Both the position numbers and the translations under genes were made by a program. A DNA stretch of 33,005 nt from DAOUMU01 sp034409055 (lineage in GTDB: Bacteria > Chloroflexota > Anaerolineae > 4572-78 > J111): contig DAOUMU010000065.1 in assembly GCA_034409055.1 (NCBI GenBank), positions 1 through 33,005 on the forward strand. Direction: 5' to 3'. The stretch's first letter is position 1. Each line of letters begins with the position of its first letter. The notes below the pieces were generated by a model. That model saw nothing but the letters and a program-made list of their open reading frames with translations, was not told the DNA's origin and did not search any database. Shown in pieces: positions 19,701 to 26,416 of this stretch.

Positions 19701-21010
19701 AGGCCGGTAAAATGGAGCTTAACTTTGAAGAGATTGAAATGAGTCCCATCATTAAGAGCGTAATGTCTACGGCTCTGGCCTTAGTCAAGGATAAACCGGT
19801 AGAACTGATCCAAAAAGTACCGGACGAGCTGCCCATTGTTTGGGCTGATCCTACTCGTATTCGACAGGTTATTCTCAACCTCGTTTCCAATGCCTGTAAA
19901 TTTACTGACGAAGGAAGGGTTACCCTGGAAGCTACTGCCGAAAAGGAAAAAATTATCATCAGTGTTTCTGATACCGGCATTGGTATTCCCGAAGACAAAC
20001 TGGATAGCATTTTTGAAGAGTTTACTCAAGTCGATGCCAGTACAACCCGCAAAGTGGGAGGTACCGGTCTGGGGCTGCCCATCAGTCGTCACTTCGTCGA
20101 AATGCACAAGGGCCAAATCTGGGTAGACAGCACACCAAGCAAAGGCTCAACCTTTAGCTTTGCTATCCCGGTCAAACTGCTTGAAGAAGTTCCAGAAACG
20201 TCCATTGACCAATCGTCAACAACCGATGCCGAAGATGGACAGGAGAAGACGGTCGTGGTTATCGATGACAATCCCGGGGTCATTAACCTCTATGAGCGTT
20301 TCCTGGAAAATCAGAATTACAAGATTGTTGGTATCAATAGTAACGAAGACATCATTGATTGGGTCAGAGCCTATACTCCCTTTGCCATCCTGTTAGATGT
20401 CCTGGTGCAAAATAAAGATGGTTGGAGCATTCTTAAAGATCTCAAAGCAGACCCATTTACGAAAGATATTCCGGTGATTATTTGCAGTATTGTTAACGAC
20501 AAAAATCGAGGATTGGCACTGGGTGCTGCCGATTACTTGACCAAGCCTATTGTGGAAAGTGAGCTGATTAATGCCCTCAAGCATTTAGATGACCAGCAAA
20601 AAGAGCAAGTAAAAGTACTGGTTATTGATGACCAGGCGGATGACATCCTACTTATTCGTCGTATTCTGGAAGCAGCACATCCCAATTATAAAATCATCGA
20701 GGCCAGCAATGGCAAAGAGGGTTTGGAACTCGTCCGGAGTCGAAATCCAGACCTGATTATCCTAGACTTACGCATGCCAGAAATGGATGGCTTTGCCGTG
20801 GTTGATATACTTAAAAATGATGAAGAAATGCGTACAATTCCCATTATTGTTGTGAGTGCCATAGAGCCTGCCCCAGCAGAGCAGCAGCGCTTAACTGGTC
20901 AGATAGAAGTGCTATTACGTAAAGGCATCTTTACTGAAAGTGAACTGCTGGAGGATGTAAACAAAGCGCTTGAACGATTTCATGAACCAGAAACCATCCA
21001 GTTGGGGTGA
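13745..21010 (+). CDS. Giant multi-GAF hybrid histidine kinase with two C-terminal receivers (protein C)
   Basis: 2421 residues, soluble, with no visible membrane segment. GAF modules lie at about 27-196, 216-322 (shortened), 327-520, 520-702, 702-872, 872-1066, 1067-1241, 1241-1419, 1419-1566 (shortened), 1566-1739 and 1739-1909. HisKA follows at 1918-1994 with the phospho-histidine H1930 in MSHELRTPLN. The HATPase_c domain (about 2012-2144) shows the N box (NLVSNACKF), G1 (DTGIGIP) and G2 (GGTGLGLP). Receiver 1 (2168-2282) has D2218 and a TKP lysine motif. Receiver 2 (2288-2416) has D2341 and K2393 in an RKG motif instead of KP. GAGAGG lies just before the ATG. All catalytic residues expected for autophosphorylation and phosphotransfer are present. 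It is the likely signalling output of proteins A and B, passing phosphate to the small receivers (inference). Confidence 0.94.
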   Translation: MSKPNIPKANASTSTNQEELAMKYACQLKVTQEINQLIGSDEKIEYLLQSALHHLQDTLGYYATQIYRLSPAGKDLWLYMEMGSGSKPVTQNADIFSIEEENIISHAVRNNEPVYIPDIRQGPYSYYYGQSETDTEIGSELAIPLQSGQLSLGVLRVQSGKLNDFDDADINFLSSLSNLLASAIRNAQTVQRLNDDLQEMKILYSLQRREELGKQLQAGSKDVLPGYQYDRTNIAIAEADELPPSAKLAIAKEYMGVSTIQNEDRKELVAPLKLYGETIGVLGIEDIAEGREWSTEDIRLLEEVSSQVALAVENARLLQQTQERTKELSILFKNSRQLSETNKLSEIYEILATQIINYLNADICCVSLLNKDRTHFEQVVVKAKTAEWAKQVATINSNEPRLEAIEDFPILRQMIKHPGMVIEHLDDSAFPFLSISKTRLRKAENGGASRHDVKNEVGQQLHTSAIFPVVVRSNLIGTVRVWHFHQQRDYTKNELQLAQVIISQVTVAIENAQLFKQTENTLAETQKLYDISRLLVEATTLEEIFDVVIENVKIYNVDRISISLLDWAKSGQIEKVKIVANWDRESEKILPVGSQISADMFPLVEAFAQPPFHPMISEDLSRAEMQDERMDEAFRLFMYRGLGAITLFSAPMFLGTEYKGVLSISTRTPHTYTDQETRIYQTLADQAIIAIERYRLLETTRRERDWAAFLYQLGQKLSQTITIDAVKEAVLSFTERAGATHGEIYITDGENFLPMTSTIPERRKMPPDKASNLTKMILSQGFEAQALHTQETILKNRSQVDWDIKSELYPDWVQSIICTPFYSRRSNLQGVLTFLHTEENGFTEDHISMFESIAIQTSATLENIRLLEQTATALSETELLYNATRDFNSAQHIEDLLATLIKSFASSGKQAETGIDHMSIALITDLEEDSTPKRLDIFADWDKYEATSDNQIVVVTPNFQITSDDYPFIKQINPNVPSTIRPDRPTEPQDQLEGTAECLEKYLGKARSVLSIPLTVGNNWLGVLFIASRVEGFVFKPDIVSQITTLAGQVAVVIQNLQLVEETQQNLYNSEILSHLSQELLVADTVETIYNLSIDAVAATEPGRGAAIFIYDQVEGGVELKMVAVWDNPSQEWATVPVGSHFSAEDFGLGPLLKTGQTVISTKATEDERFSQMLQQLLIMMQIESLAAVPIWLHKEVNGFILIGNQKTTSFSPDTIRLYENIGRLMSGALENHYLFEEAQYRATQLQTAAEVSQAATSYLDLDTLLSQSVDLLRDRFGFYHASIFLVDEYQKYAVIAASTGEIGQQMLAMKHKLEVGGQSIVGTATGTGKPCIALDVGKDAVHFNNPLLPDTRSEMALPLIARGRVIGALDVQSTKEGAFTKSDVTILQSMANQLANAIEAARSFQESQKALEEVSKLHEHYLRDEWSTFLKEQKTAIGYRLAGDNLIALQDEDTWSSENHDAMVNEAIEAKHPIIIPVSSPTNGHGSNEDTSHDTSLISAAESKNVSTLVAPLTLHGQVVVGAIDFEISEKDKVWEEDTLRIIEAITNQAAQAIEAARLFEQTQAAREEAEALYEVGRTLVTSESEQEMFHTVLGKMLSTLGLNQGGVLFFEADKKFGKLHAIFEKGKPVKPDLHIPIEGNPSFQKLIETKKPLAIEDVANDPLLANVREINLKRNIASLLLVPIIINDEVVGAMGADAVGQKHAFTEREINLVSAMADQLSIMLQNRRLLDETRRRAIQLQTSSEVSRVATSILDQDIMLDEAAELIKDHFGFYHVQIFLTDDANLYAMLHKSTGEAGQQLLAMNYKVPVGDQSIIGQVTYQRKSIVVRDVDTGDSDLPYQFNEFLPNARAELAVPLQVGDRFIGVLDVHSTSPNDFTREDIAPIETLAAQLAIAIQNARAFREQQETAERLKEIDKLKTQFLANMSHELRTPLNSIIGFSRVILKGIDGPLTELQKADLTSIHNSGQHLLGLINNILDLSKIEAGKMELNFEEIEMSPIIKSVMSTALALVKDKPVELIQKVPDELPIVWADPTRIRQVILNLVSNACKFTDEGRVTLEATAEKEKIIISVSDTGIGIPEDKLDSIFEEFTQVDASTTRKVGGTGLGLPISRHFVEMHKGQIWVDSTPSKGSTFSFAIPVKLLEEVPETSIDQSSTTDAEDGQEKTVVVIDDNPGVINLYERFLENQNYKIVGINSNEDIIDWVRAYTPFAILLDVLVQNKDGWSILKDLKADPFTKDIPVIICSIVNDKNRGLALGAADYLTKPIVESELINALKHLDDQQKEQVKVLVIDDQADDILLIRRILEAAHPNYKIIEASNGKEGLELVRSRNPDLIILDLRMPEMDGFAVVDILKNDEEMRTIPIIVVSAIEPAPAEQQRLTGQIEVLLRKGIFTESELLEDVNKALERFHEPETIQLG

Positions 21011-21068
21011 GAAATTTCTTATGCCCCTCGATGAAATATTCGATCTTGACAAAAAGTGAGTAAGCCTT

Positions 21069-22754
21069 GTGACTAAAACCTTCTTTTATAAATGTACGGC
21101 CTGCAACTATATAGAAGAATATAAAAAACTGCTGGGAGCTTGTCCGGCATGTGGCGAAGAGTGGCTTGACGTTGTTTACAATTTGGATGAAGCAGCCTAC
21201 ATCTGGCAACACGAGCTACCTCACCGAGATCGTACCATATGGCGTTATTGGGAACTGCTGCCTCTCTTGGATAAAAACCATATTGTTACAATGGGTGAGG
21301 GATGGACACCCTTGTTGCGAGCAGAAAATTTGGGCTCAATGCTAGGACACCGAAACATCTTCATCAAAGACGAAAGACAGGGGCCGACCGCATCTTTCAA
21401 GGATAGGCAAGCCTCCCTGGCTATTTCCGTATTAAAAGAAGCTGACATAAAAGAACTGGTGGCTGCCTCTACCGGTAATGTGGCTATTTCCTATTCCGCC
21501 TATTGCGCCCGTTCTGGCATCAAACTGTGGGCATTTTTAGATAGCAATGTGCCCCATGAGAAGATGCGTGAGGTGACTCTGTATGGCACTGAAGTGATTA
21601 AAGTTTCCAGTAGCTATGATAGAACCAAACAGGTAGCGGCCCAGTTTGCCAAGCATCGTAAATTATTTTTAGACAAAGGGATCAGAAGCATCACGGCCAG
21701 GGAAGCTATGAAAACGATTGCTTTTGAAATCGCTGAGCAACTGGGACGCATGCGAGGCATCGGCTGGGCTACTCCAGATTGGTATATTCAGGCTGTCAGT
21801 GGGGGAATGGGACCGATAGGCGTCTGGCGAGGTTTCCAACAATTGTATAAAATGGGGTTAACCCAAAAAATTCCAAAATTAGCTATCATTCAGACGTCAG
21901 GGTGTGCCCCTATGGTCAATAGCTTTCATCAAGGATTGGAAACCTGCGAAATAGTTCTGAATCCTAGTAGTATTATCAATGTTCTATCAACTGGCAATCC
22001 GGGACCCGCTTACCCTTACCTGCGTAATTTGGTACTCGCCCACGGGGGAGCTTTTTTAAAGGTCGATGATCAAGCCTCTTTTAGAGCCATGCGGGTGATG
22101 GCTCAATTGGAGGGACTTTCTATGGAGCCGGCTGCTGCTGTAGCCTGTGCTGGCTTCATCAAAATGATCCAAGATCAAATTGTCAGCCCCAATGAAACTG
22201 TTGTTATCAACGCTTCCGGTCATACGTTTCCTGTTGAGAAGCAAATTCTGGAAAATGAAATTATCAAAAGCCATACCAGGGTACAAAATCTTGAAAAACA
22301 CGTCGTTGAAGAGGATACCAAACCTGAAACCAGATTACTTCCTCAAGAAGGGTTACTGTCTGCCTTGGAGCGACTTGACGACCGGGTACGCAGCATCGTC
22401 ATTATTGAAGATGAGCCTGATGCACGGGTCTTACTGCGGCGTATTTTGCAATACCAAAGAAAATATAATGTTCACGAAGCATCTGACGGTATTAGTGGTA
22501 TCAGCCTGATTCGTTCAGAAAAACCAGATCTGATTTTGTTAGACTTAATGATGCCCGGCATAGATGGCTTTATCATTTTGGATATGTTAAAAGCTGATGA
22601 AGAGTTGCGAGATATTCCTGTTATTGTGATTACGGCTAAAGATCTAACTACCAAAGACTATAAACGCCTGGCCGGTCGAATCGAGTCTCTACTCCAAAAG
22701 GGGGAGTTTATGGAAGAAGAACTGTTTGAAAGCATCAGTAACGTTCTTGAATAG
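21069..22754 (+). CDS. Threonine-synthase-like PLP enzyme fused to a C-terminal receiver domain
   Basis: 561 residues. Residues 1-30 carry a zinc-ribbon-like CX2C-X12-CX2C (C9, C12, C25, C28). The fold-type II PLP domain (about 70-400) shows GEGWTPL, the Schiff-base lysine K111 in SFKDRQ, STGNVA, the glycine loop SGGMGP and a late NASGHT serine motif, as in threonine synthases. These convert O-phosphohomoserine to threonine. Residues about 435-561 are a complete REC domain with an acidic pocket (IIEDE), D492, T522 and K544 in QKG, closest by eye to receiver 2 of protein C. Start is GTG; no ATG is available in frame after the upstream stop. The fusion inside a phosphorelay block suggests phosphorylation-controlled catalysis or a sensory, possibly moonlighting, enzyme. 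It may be a true thrC or a paralogue with another substrate; the sequence alone does not decide. Confidence 0.88.
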   Translation: MTKTFFYKCTACNYIEEYKKLLGACPACGEEWLDVVYNLDEAAYIWQHELPHRDRTIWRYWELLPLLDKNHIVTMGEGWTPLLRAENLGSMLGHRNIFIKDERQGPTASFKDRQASLAISVLKEADIKELVAASTGNVAISYSAYCARSGIKLWAFLDSNVPHEKMREVTLYGTEVIKVSSSYDRTKQVAAQFAKHRKLFLDKGIRSITAREAMKTIAFEIAEQLGRMRGIGWATPDWYIQAVSGGMGPIGVWRGFQQLYKMGLTQKIPKLAIIQTSGCAPMVNSFHQGLETCEIVLNPSSIINVLSTGNPGPAYPYLRNLVLAHGGAFLKVDDQASFRAMRVMAQLEGLSMEPAAAVACAGFIKMIQDQIVSPNETVVINASGHTFPVEKQILENEIIKSHTRVQNLEKHVVEEDTKPETRLLPQEGLLSALERLDDRVRSIVIIEDEPDARVLLRRILQYQRKYNVHEASDGISGISLIRSEKPDLILLDLMMPGIDGFIILDMLKADEELRDIPVIVITAKDLTTKDYKRLAGRIESLLQKGEFMEEELFESISNVLE

Positions 22755-22788
22755 ATCCATTAGCGCATCACCTAGCATTTGAACTTGT

Positions 22789-24129
22789 ATGGAGACAAAC
22801 TTGGGACACACACCCCCACCTGATAAAGTGCGTCGAAAAATATTGTACATTGATGACGACCCCATTAATCGATCGCTGGTTAGCAGATTGCTCACCAGTT
22901 ATAATTTTAAGGTCCTGGAAGCAGAAAACGGCCTTGAAGGTATCGCCATTGCCAGAAAAGAGCTGCCCGACCTTATTCTGATGGATATCAATATGCCAGG
23001 TCTCGATGGTCATGAAACCACGACCCGTATGTGCAGCATTCCCTCTTTAGAACAAATCCCGATTGTAGCTGTGACCGTTCGGACCACTAAGGGTGAGCGA
23101 GAGTTAGCGCTGGCGGCCGGTTGCGACGGTTATATTCCCAAACCCATTGATGTTGATGCCTTCCCTCAGCAAGTTATTTCCTACCTTGAAGGTTATCGCG
23201 AAACCATTGCCAAAGACGAACTATCCCATTACCTGAGCCACTACAGCCGAAAATTAGTTGAGCACCTGGAAAGAAAAATCATTGAATTAGAAGAGGCCAA
23301 TAAAAAATTACAAAACATCGATAAGCTCAAAGCCGATTTTATTACCTTAGCTGCGCATGAGCTAAGAACCCCCATTGCCCTCGTTTACGGCTATGCCCAT
23401 CTGCTTCAATCGGCCACCAATGAGACTGACCTGGAAGCCTCTAATGACATAAGCATTAACGATTTAGCCAACAAAATCTTCGATTCAGTTCAACGTCTTA
23501 CCGAAGTGGTCAATGATATCCTCAATATTTCGCTTATAAAAGCGGATAAAATGCATATTATACAGAAACCGGTCAATCTGGCTGTGGTCATTGATAAGGC
23601 CCTGGAAGAACTGAATCCGGCTAAAAATGGTCGAAACTTGAATATCACCCTGGCCAACCTGGAGACGCTGCCCACAATTACCGGTGACCGACAACGGTTA
23701 AAACAGGTATTCTCAAACCTCCTCAGTAATGCCATTAAATTTACCCCAGATGGTGGCTCAATTTTGGTAAAAGGGTGGACGGTCGACTCGTTCCCTGCCC
23801 TCCCTAACTGGACCTCTCTTCCCACGACATACTCCAGTCAACAGGAGCAGGGCGTTGTTATCTCCATCAAAGACTCTGGCATTGGTATTGCCCCCGCTGA
23901 CCAAAAACAAATCTTTGAACATTTTTTCGTGGTTGGCGATACGGCTTACCACAGCAGTAGCAAAACCACTTTTTGTGGGGGAGGAATGGGTTTGGGGCTG
24001 CCTATTGCTTATGGCATCATCAAAGCGCATGGCGGTCAAATATGGGTTGAGAGTGAAGGTCAAAACGTAGAAACCAACCCTGGCAGTACATTTTACGTAT
24101 TTCTGCCCCATCCAATCTCTCATCCATAG
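22789..24129 (+). CDS. Receiver-histidine kinase (REC-HisKA-HATPase)
   Basis: 446 residues. An N-terminal receiver (about 18-135) has an IDDD acidic pocket, phospho-acceptor D66 (LMDINMPG) and a PKPIDVD lysine motif. A coiled-coil linker follows (about 140-180). HisKA has H190 in AAHELRTPIA, and HATPase_c has the N box (NLLSNAIKF), G1 (DSGIGIA) and a G2 loop (GGGMGLGLP). There are no sensor or membrane domains, so it is probably controlled by phosphorylation of its own receiver, making it a relay kinase downstream of protein C (inference). The ATG at 22789 has no good ribosome site. A TTG at 22801 follows GGAG by six bases and could be the real start, removing four residues. It begins 34 bases after the PLP-receiver gene, consistent with one operon. 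Confidence 0.93.
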   Translation: METNLGHTPPPDKVRRKILYIDDDPINRSLVSRLLTSYNFKVLEAENGLEGIAIARKELPDLILMDINMPGLDGHETTTRMCSIPSLEQIPIVAVTVRTTKGERELALAAGCDGYIPKPIDVDAFPQQVISYLEGYRETIAKDELSHYLSHYSRKLVEHLERKIIELEEANKKLQNIDKLKADFITLAAHELRTPIALVYGYAHLLQSATNETDLEASNDISINDLANKIFDSVQRLTEVVNDILNISLIKADKMHIIQKPVNLAVVIDKALEELNPAKNGRNLNITLANLETLPTITGDRQRLKQVFSNLLSNAIKFTPDGGSILVKGWTVDSFPALPNWTSLPTTYSSQQEQGVVISIKDSGIGIAPADQKQIFEHFFVVGDTAYHSSSKTTFCGGGMGLGLPIAYGIIKAHGGQIWVESEGQNVETNPGSTFYVFLPHPISHP

Positions 24130-24166
24130 AGTCAGTTTACGTAGATATCCCTGGCAGAAAGCGCCG

Positions 24167-24973
24167 ATGAAATACCCTGTCCTCGACATTTCCGGTCCCT
24201 ACAGTTTTATCCTTGCTTCCGGCTCTCCTCGCCGCCGCGAATTATTACAAATTTTGGGGCTGCCCTTTACCGTTCTCCTGCCCACCAGTGACACAGACAA
24301 TAAAACAGATGTCAGCGGAGCGGGAATTGACGAAACGTCTCTGCCTGGCGAATCTCCTCCTGACCTGGTGCAACGCCTCAGCCGGGCCAAAGCTCAGGCT
24401 GTCATCGCCCGCCTTCCCTCAACCATACCTCCGGAGGCTATATCCGTCACCAATAGCGCTGGGACGCATACCGCCATCATTATTGCCGCCGATACGATTG
24501 TTGTGTCGGCCGGCAAAATTCTGGGCAAGCCAGCCACCCCCAGTCAGGCCAGGCAGATGCTCAAACAGTTGCGCCAACAAAAACCGCATCACGTTTACAG
24601 CGGCCTGACAGTGGGCGTATGGACGCGCCAGGTGAACTCGGGAGAAGTAACGCGGTCTAACGATCTCCAACCTCAAACGCCTGCCCCACCTCTGATCACC
24701 CGCCTCCATCAAAGCAAAGTCTGGATGCGTCCCTACACAGACGCCGAGATTGAGGCCTACGTTGCCAGTGGCGACCCCCTGGATAAGGCCGGCGCTTACG
24801 CCATCCAAAATAAAACCTTTGCCCCGGTTGAACATCTGGAGGGTTGTTTTGCCAGCGTCATAGGTCTGCCTTTAGGTGAGTTGACCGCTACCCTGGGTGA
24901 AATAGGTTTATCACTACCCGCAATCAGCCCGCTCTGTACCCAATATACGGGGCACCCCTGCTGCCAGCAATAA
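24167..24973 (+). CDS. maf: Maf-family nucleoside triphosphate pyrophosphatase (YhdE-type)
   Basis: 268 residues. SGSPRR at 18-23 is the Maf nucleotide-binding motif, the catalytic-type aspartate D109 lies in AADTIV, and DKAGAYAIQ starts at D206. The DKAG...IQ form fits the YhdE branch, which hydrolyses dTTP/UTP and modified pyrimidine nucleotides and limits their incorporation. The usual length is about 190-200 residues. The excess here lies in three insertions near residues 43-55, 83-102 and 153-180, plus a C-terminal tail rich in Cys and Gln, all in loops between conserved blocks. It follows the REC-kinase by 37 bases on the same strand and may be read through from the signalling operon, though no functional link is evident. 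Confidence 0.9.
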   Translation: MKYPVLDISGPYSFILASGSPRRRELLQILGLPFTVLLPTSDTDNKTDVSGAGIDETSLPGESPPDLVQRLSRAKAQAVIARLPSTIPPEAISVTNSAGTHTAIIIAADTIVVSAGKILGKPATPSQARQMLKQLRQQKPHHVYSGLTVGVWTRQVNSGEVTRSNDLQPQTPAPPLITRLHQSKVWMRPYTDAEIEAYVASGDPLDKAGAYAIQNKTFAPVEHLEGCFASVIGLPLGELTATLGEIGLSLPAISPLCTQYTGHPCCQQ

Positions 24974-25081
24974 CCCATTTCATCATTAGCATCTCCTAAT
25001 TTGACGAAAATGGAAAAAACAAATAACTTCGGGCCAGAAAATTTCCGGCCAGGATCATCGTTTGGACCAGGGAATTATAAA

Positions 25082-25135
25082 TTGTAGGGCAAGTTGCCAA
25101 CTTGCCAAAACACAATTTAGCAAATTGCGCTACAA
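25082..25135. repeat. Small palindromic repeat, copy 1 (degenerate)
   Basis: The left part is a perfect inverted repeat, GGCAAGTTG/CAACTTGCC with one centre base (25088-25106). The right part is a weaker hairpin (CAATTT/AAATTG). The ends TTGTAGGGC and GCGCTACAA are inverted repeats with one mismatch. It is the same design as the element at 31381-31437. It fills much of the gap between maf and the MFS gene and ends exactly where a GTG-initiated longer form of the MFS reading frame would begin. Confidence 0.7.
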
Positions 25136-25171
25136 GTGGCCGAAACGATGGTCAAGGCCAAATTTCCTTTT

Positions 25172-25180
25172 CAGGAGGAG
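25172..25180 (+). promoter_or_regulatory. Ribosome binding site supporting a TTG start of the MFS gene
   Basis: CAGGAGGAG contains a strong Shine-Dalgarno core (AGGAGG) about seven bases before the in-frame TTG at 25187. The upstream candidate starts, GTG 25136 and ATG 25148, have no comparable site, and the GTG directly abuts a repeat element. Confidence 0.55.
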
Positions 25181-25186
25181 GCTACT

Positions 25187-26416
25187 TTGACCCAAATCAT
25201 CGAATCTGCGTCATTACTCAATAGGGTCAAACTGTTTTTTGGGGTCAGTTTGCAAACCATTGGCATCGTCTTTTTGACCCGCTTGCTCATAGATGTCGGC
25301 ACGCGCATGAGCTACCCCTTTATCCCGCAGTTTTCAGCCGGATTGGGCTTAACGATCGTCGGCTTTAGCTGGCTTATTTTTGTTCGGGCGATGGTGGGGG
25401 TAGTGGGACCGATTTTTGGGGTGTGGTCAGATCGATCTGGACGACGGAAAATGATGGTTCTGGGGCTGCTCTGCCAGGCGATTGGCGGAATGGGAGTGGC
25501 CTTCGCCTGGCAATGGTGGGCCACTCTGCCCATGATTCTTATTGGCCTGGGCTCGGCTGCCTTTCTACCCGTTCAGCAAGCTTACATTAGCGACCAGGTT
25601 GTCTACCAGAAACGTGGTCGGGCCCTGGCCGCCGTAGAGTTTTCCTGGGCGGCAGCCGCTATTTTCGTCTTACCAATTATTGGTTGGATGATTGACGCCT
25701 TTGGTTGGCGCGTTCCCTTCCTGGCCTTAAGCCTGTTCAGTCTGATTGGGGCGGCCATAGTTGGGTGGTATCTCCCGCCTACTACTGTGCGTCACACACA
25801 AAGCCTTTCATGGTCAGAGACACGAGCTGTTTTCCTCAAAAAGAATATATTGGCTTCTATGGGGGTGGCTTGCCTCATTTTTGTGGCCGCCTCCTCTTTT
25901 CTAACCGTGTGGGGAATCTGGCTAACCGCTGATTTTAGTTTTAATGCGGCGACATTAGGCCTGGTCGCAACCGGGATTGGCATAGCGGAATTAGTTGGTT
26001 CGGGCTTAGCCAGCTTATTTATTGATCGTATCGGTAAAAAACGGGGTAGTAGCCTGGGATTGTTACTCCTGCTTGTCGCCTTCGTGTTACTTCCCCTGAC
26101 CCAAAGTAGGCTCTTTATCATCATTGCTGCCCTGATCACGATGGGTACACTTTTTGAATTTACTATTGTCTCCCTCATCCCCCTTTATTCCGAGCAGGTT
26201 CCGCGAGCCCGGGGAACCGTGCTCGCTCTGGGATTTTTGGGGGCAGGTGTTGGCAGCGCTATAGGCGCTCCCATAACCACCACTTTGTGGGAGCAACACG
26301 GTTTATGGGCCGTTTGCGCTATGGATATTACCTGCCTACTGGCAGCACTTGGCCTCATACGGAAATTTTTACACGAACATACTGCCTTCGCTATGTCTTC
26401 TCACTCCTATTCCTGA
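25187..26416 (+). CDS. Major facilitator superfamily transporter
   Basis: 409 residues from the preferred TTG start. The protein is very hydrophobic, with about 12 predicted membrane segments by eye in two halves joined by a loop near VRHTQSLSWSE. The cytoplasmic loop between helices 2 and 3 has the MFS signature GVWSDRSGRRKMM (motif A). A weaker counterpart, IDRIGKKRG, appears in the second half. This indicates a proton-coupled drug- or metabolite-efflux type carrier, but the substrate cannot be assigned. Alternative starts at 25148 (ATG) and 25136 (GTG) would add 13 or 17 residues; they lack ribosome sites. Its 3' end overlaps the 3' end of the opposing der gene by 26 bases, so no independent terminator fits between the two. 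Confidence 0.88.
   Translation: MTQIIESASLLNRVKLFFGVSLQTIGIVFLTRLLIDVGTRMSYPFIPQFSAGLGLTIVGFSWLIFVRAMVGVVGPIFGVWSDRSGRRKMMVLGLLCQAIGGMGVAFAWQWWATLPMILIGLGSAAFLPVQQAYISDQVVYQKRGRALAAVEFSWAAAAIFVLPIIGWMIDAFGWRVPFLALSLFSLIGAAIVGWYLPPTTVRHTQSLSWSETRAVFLKKNILASMGVACLIFVAASSFLTVWGIWLTADFSFNAATLGLVATGIGIAELVGSGLASLFIDRIGKKRGSSLGLLLLLVAFVLLPLTQSRLFIIIAALITMGTLFEFTIVSLIPLYSEQVPRARGTVLALGFLGAGVGSAIGAPITTTLWEQHGLWAVCAMDITCLLAALGLIRKFLHEHTAFAMSSHSYS

Noticed and set aside
19531..20010. Antisense open frame of 159 codons under the HisKA/ATPase region of protein C
   Set aside because: The sense strand carries clear kinase motifs across the whole interval; the antisense product is low-complexity Ser/Leu-rich.
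24990..25081. GGCC-flanked AT-rich segment after maf considered as a terminator
   Set aside because: The pairing is limited to four-base self-complementary GGCC ends and no T tract follows, so no terminator is called.
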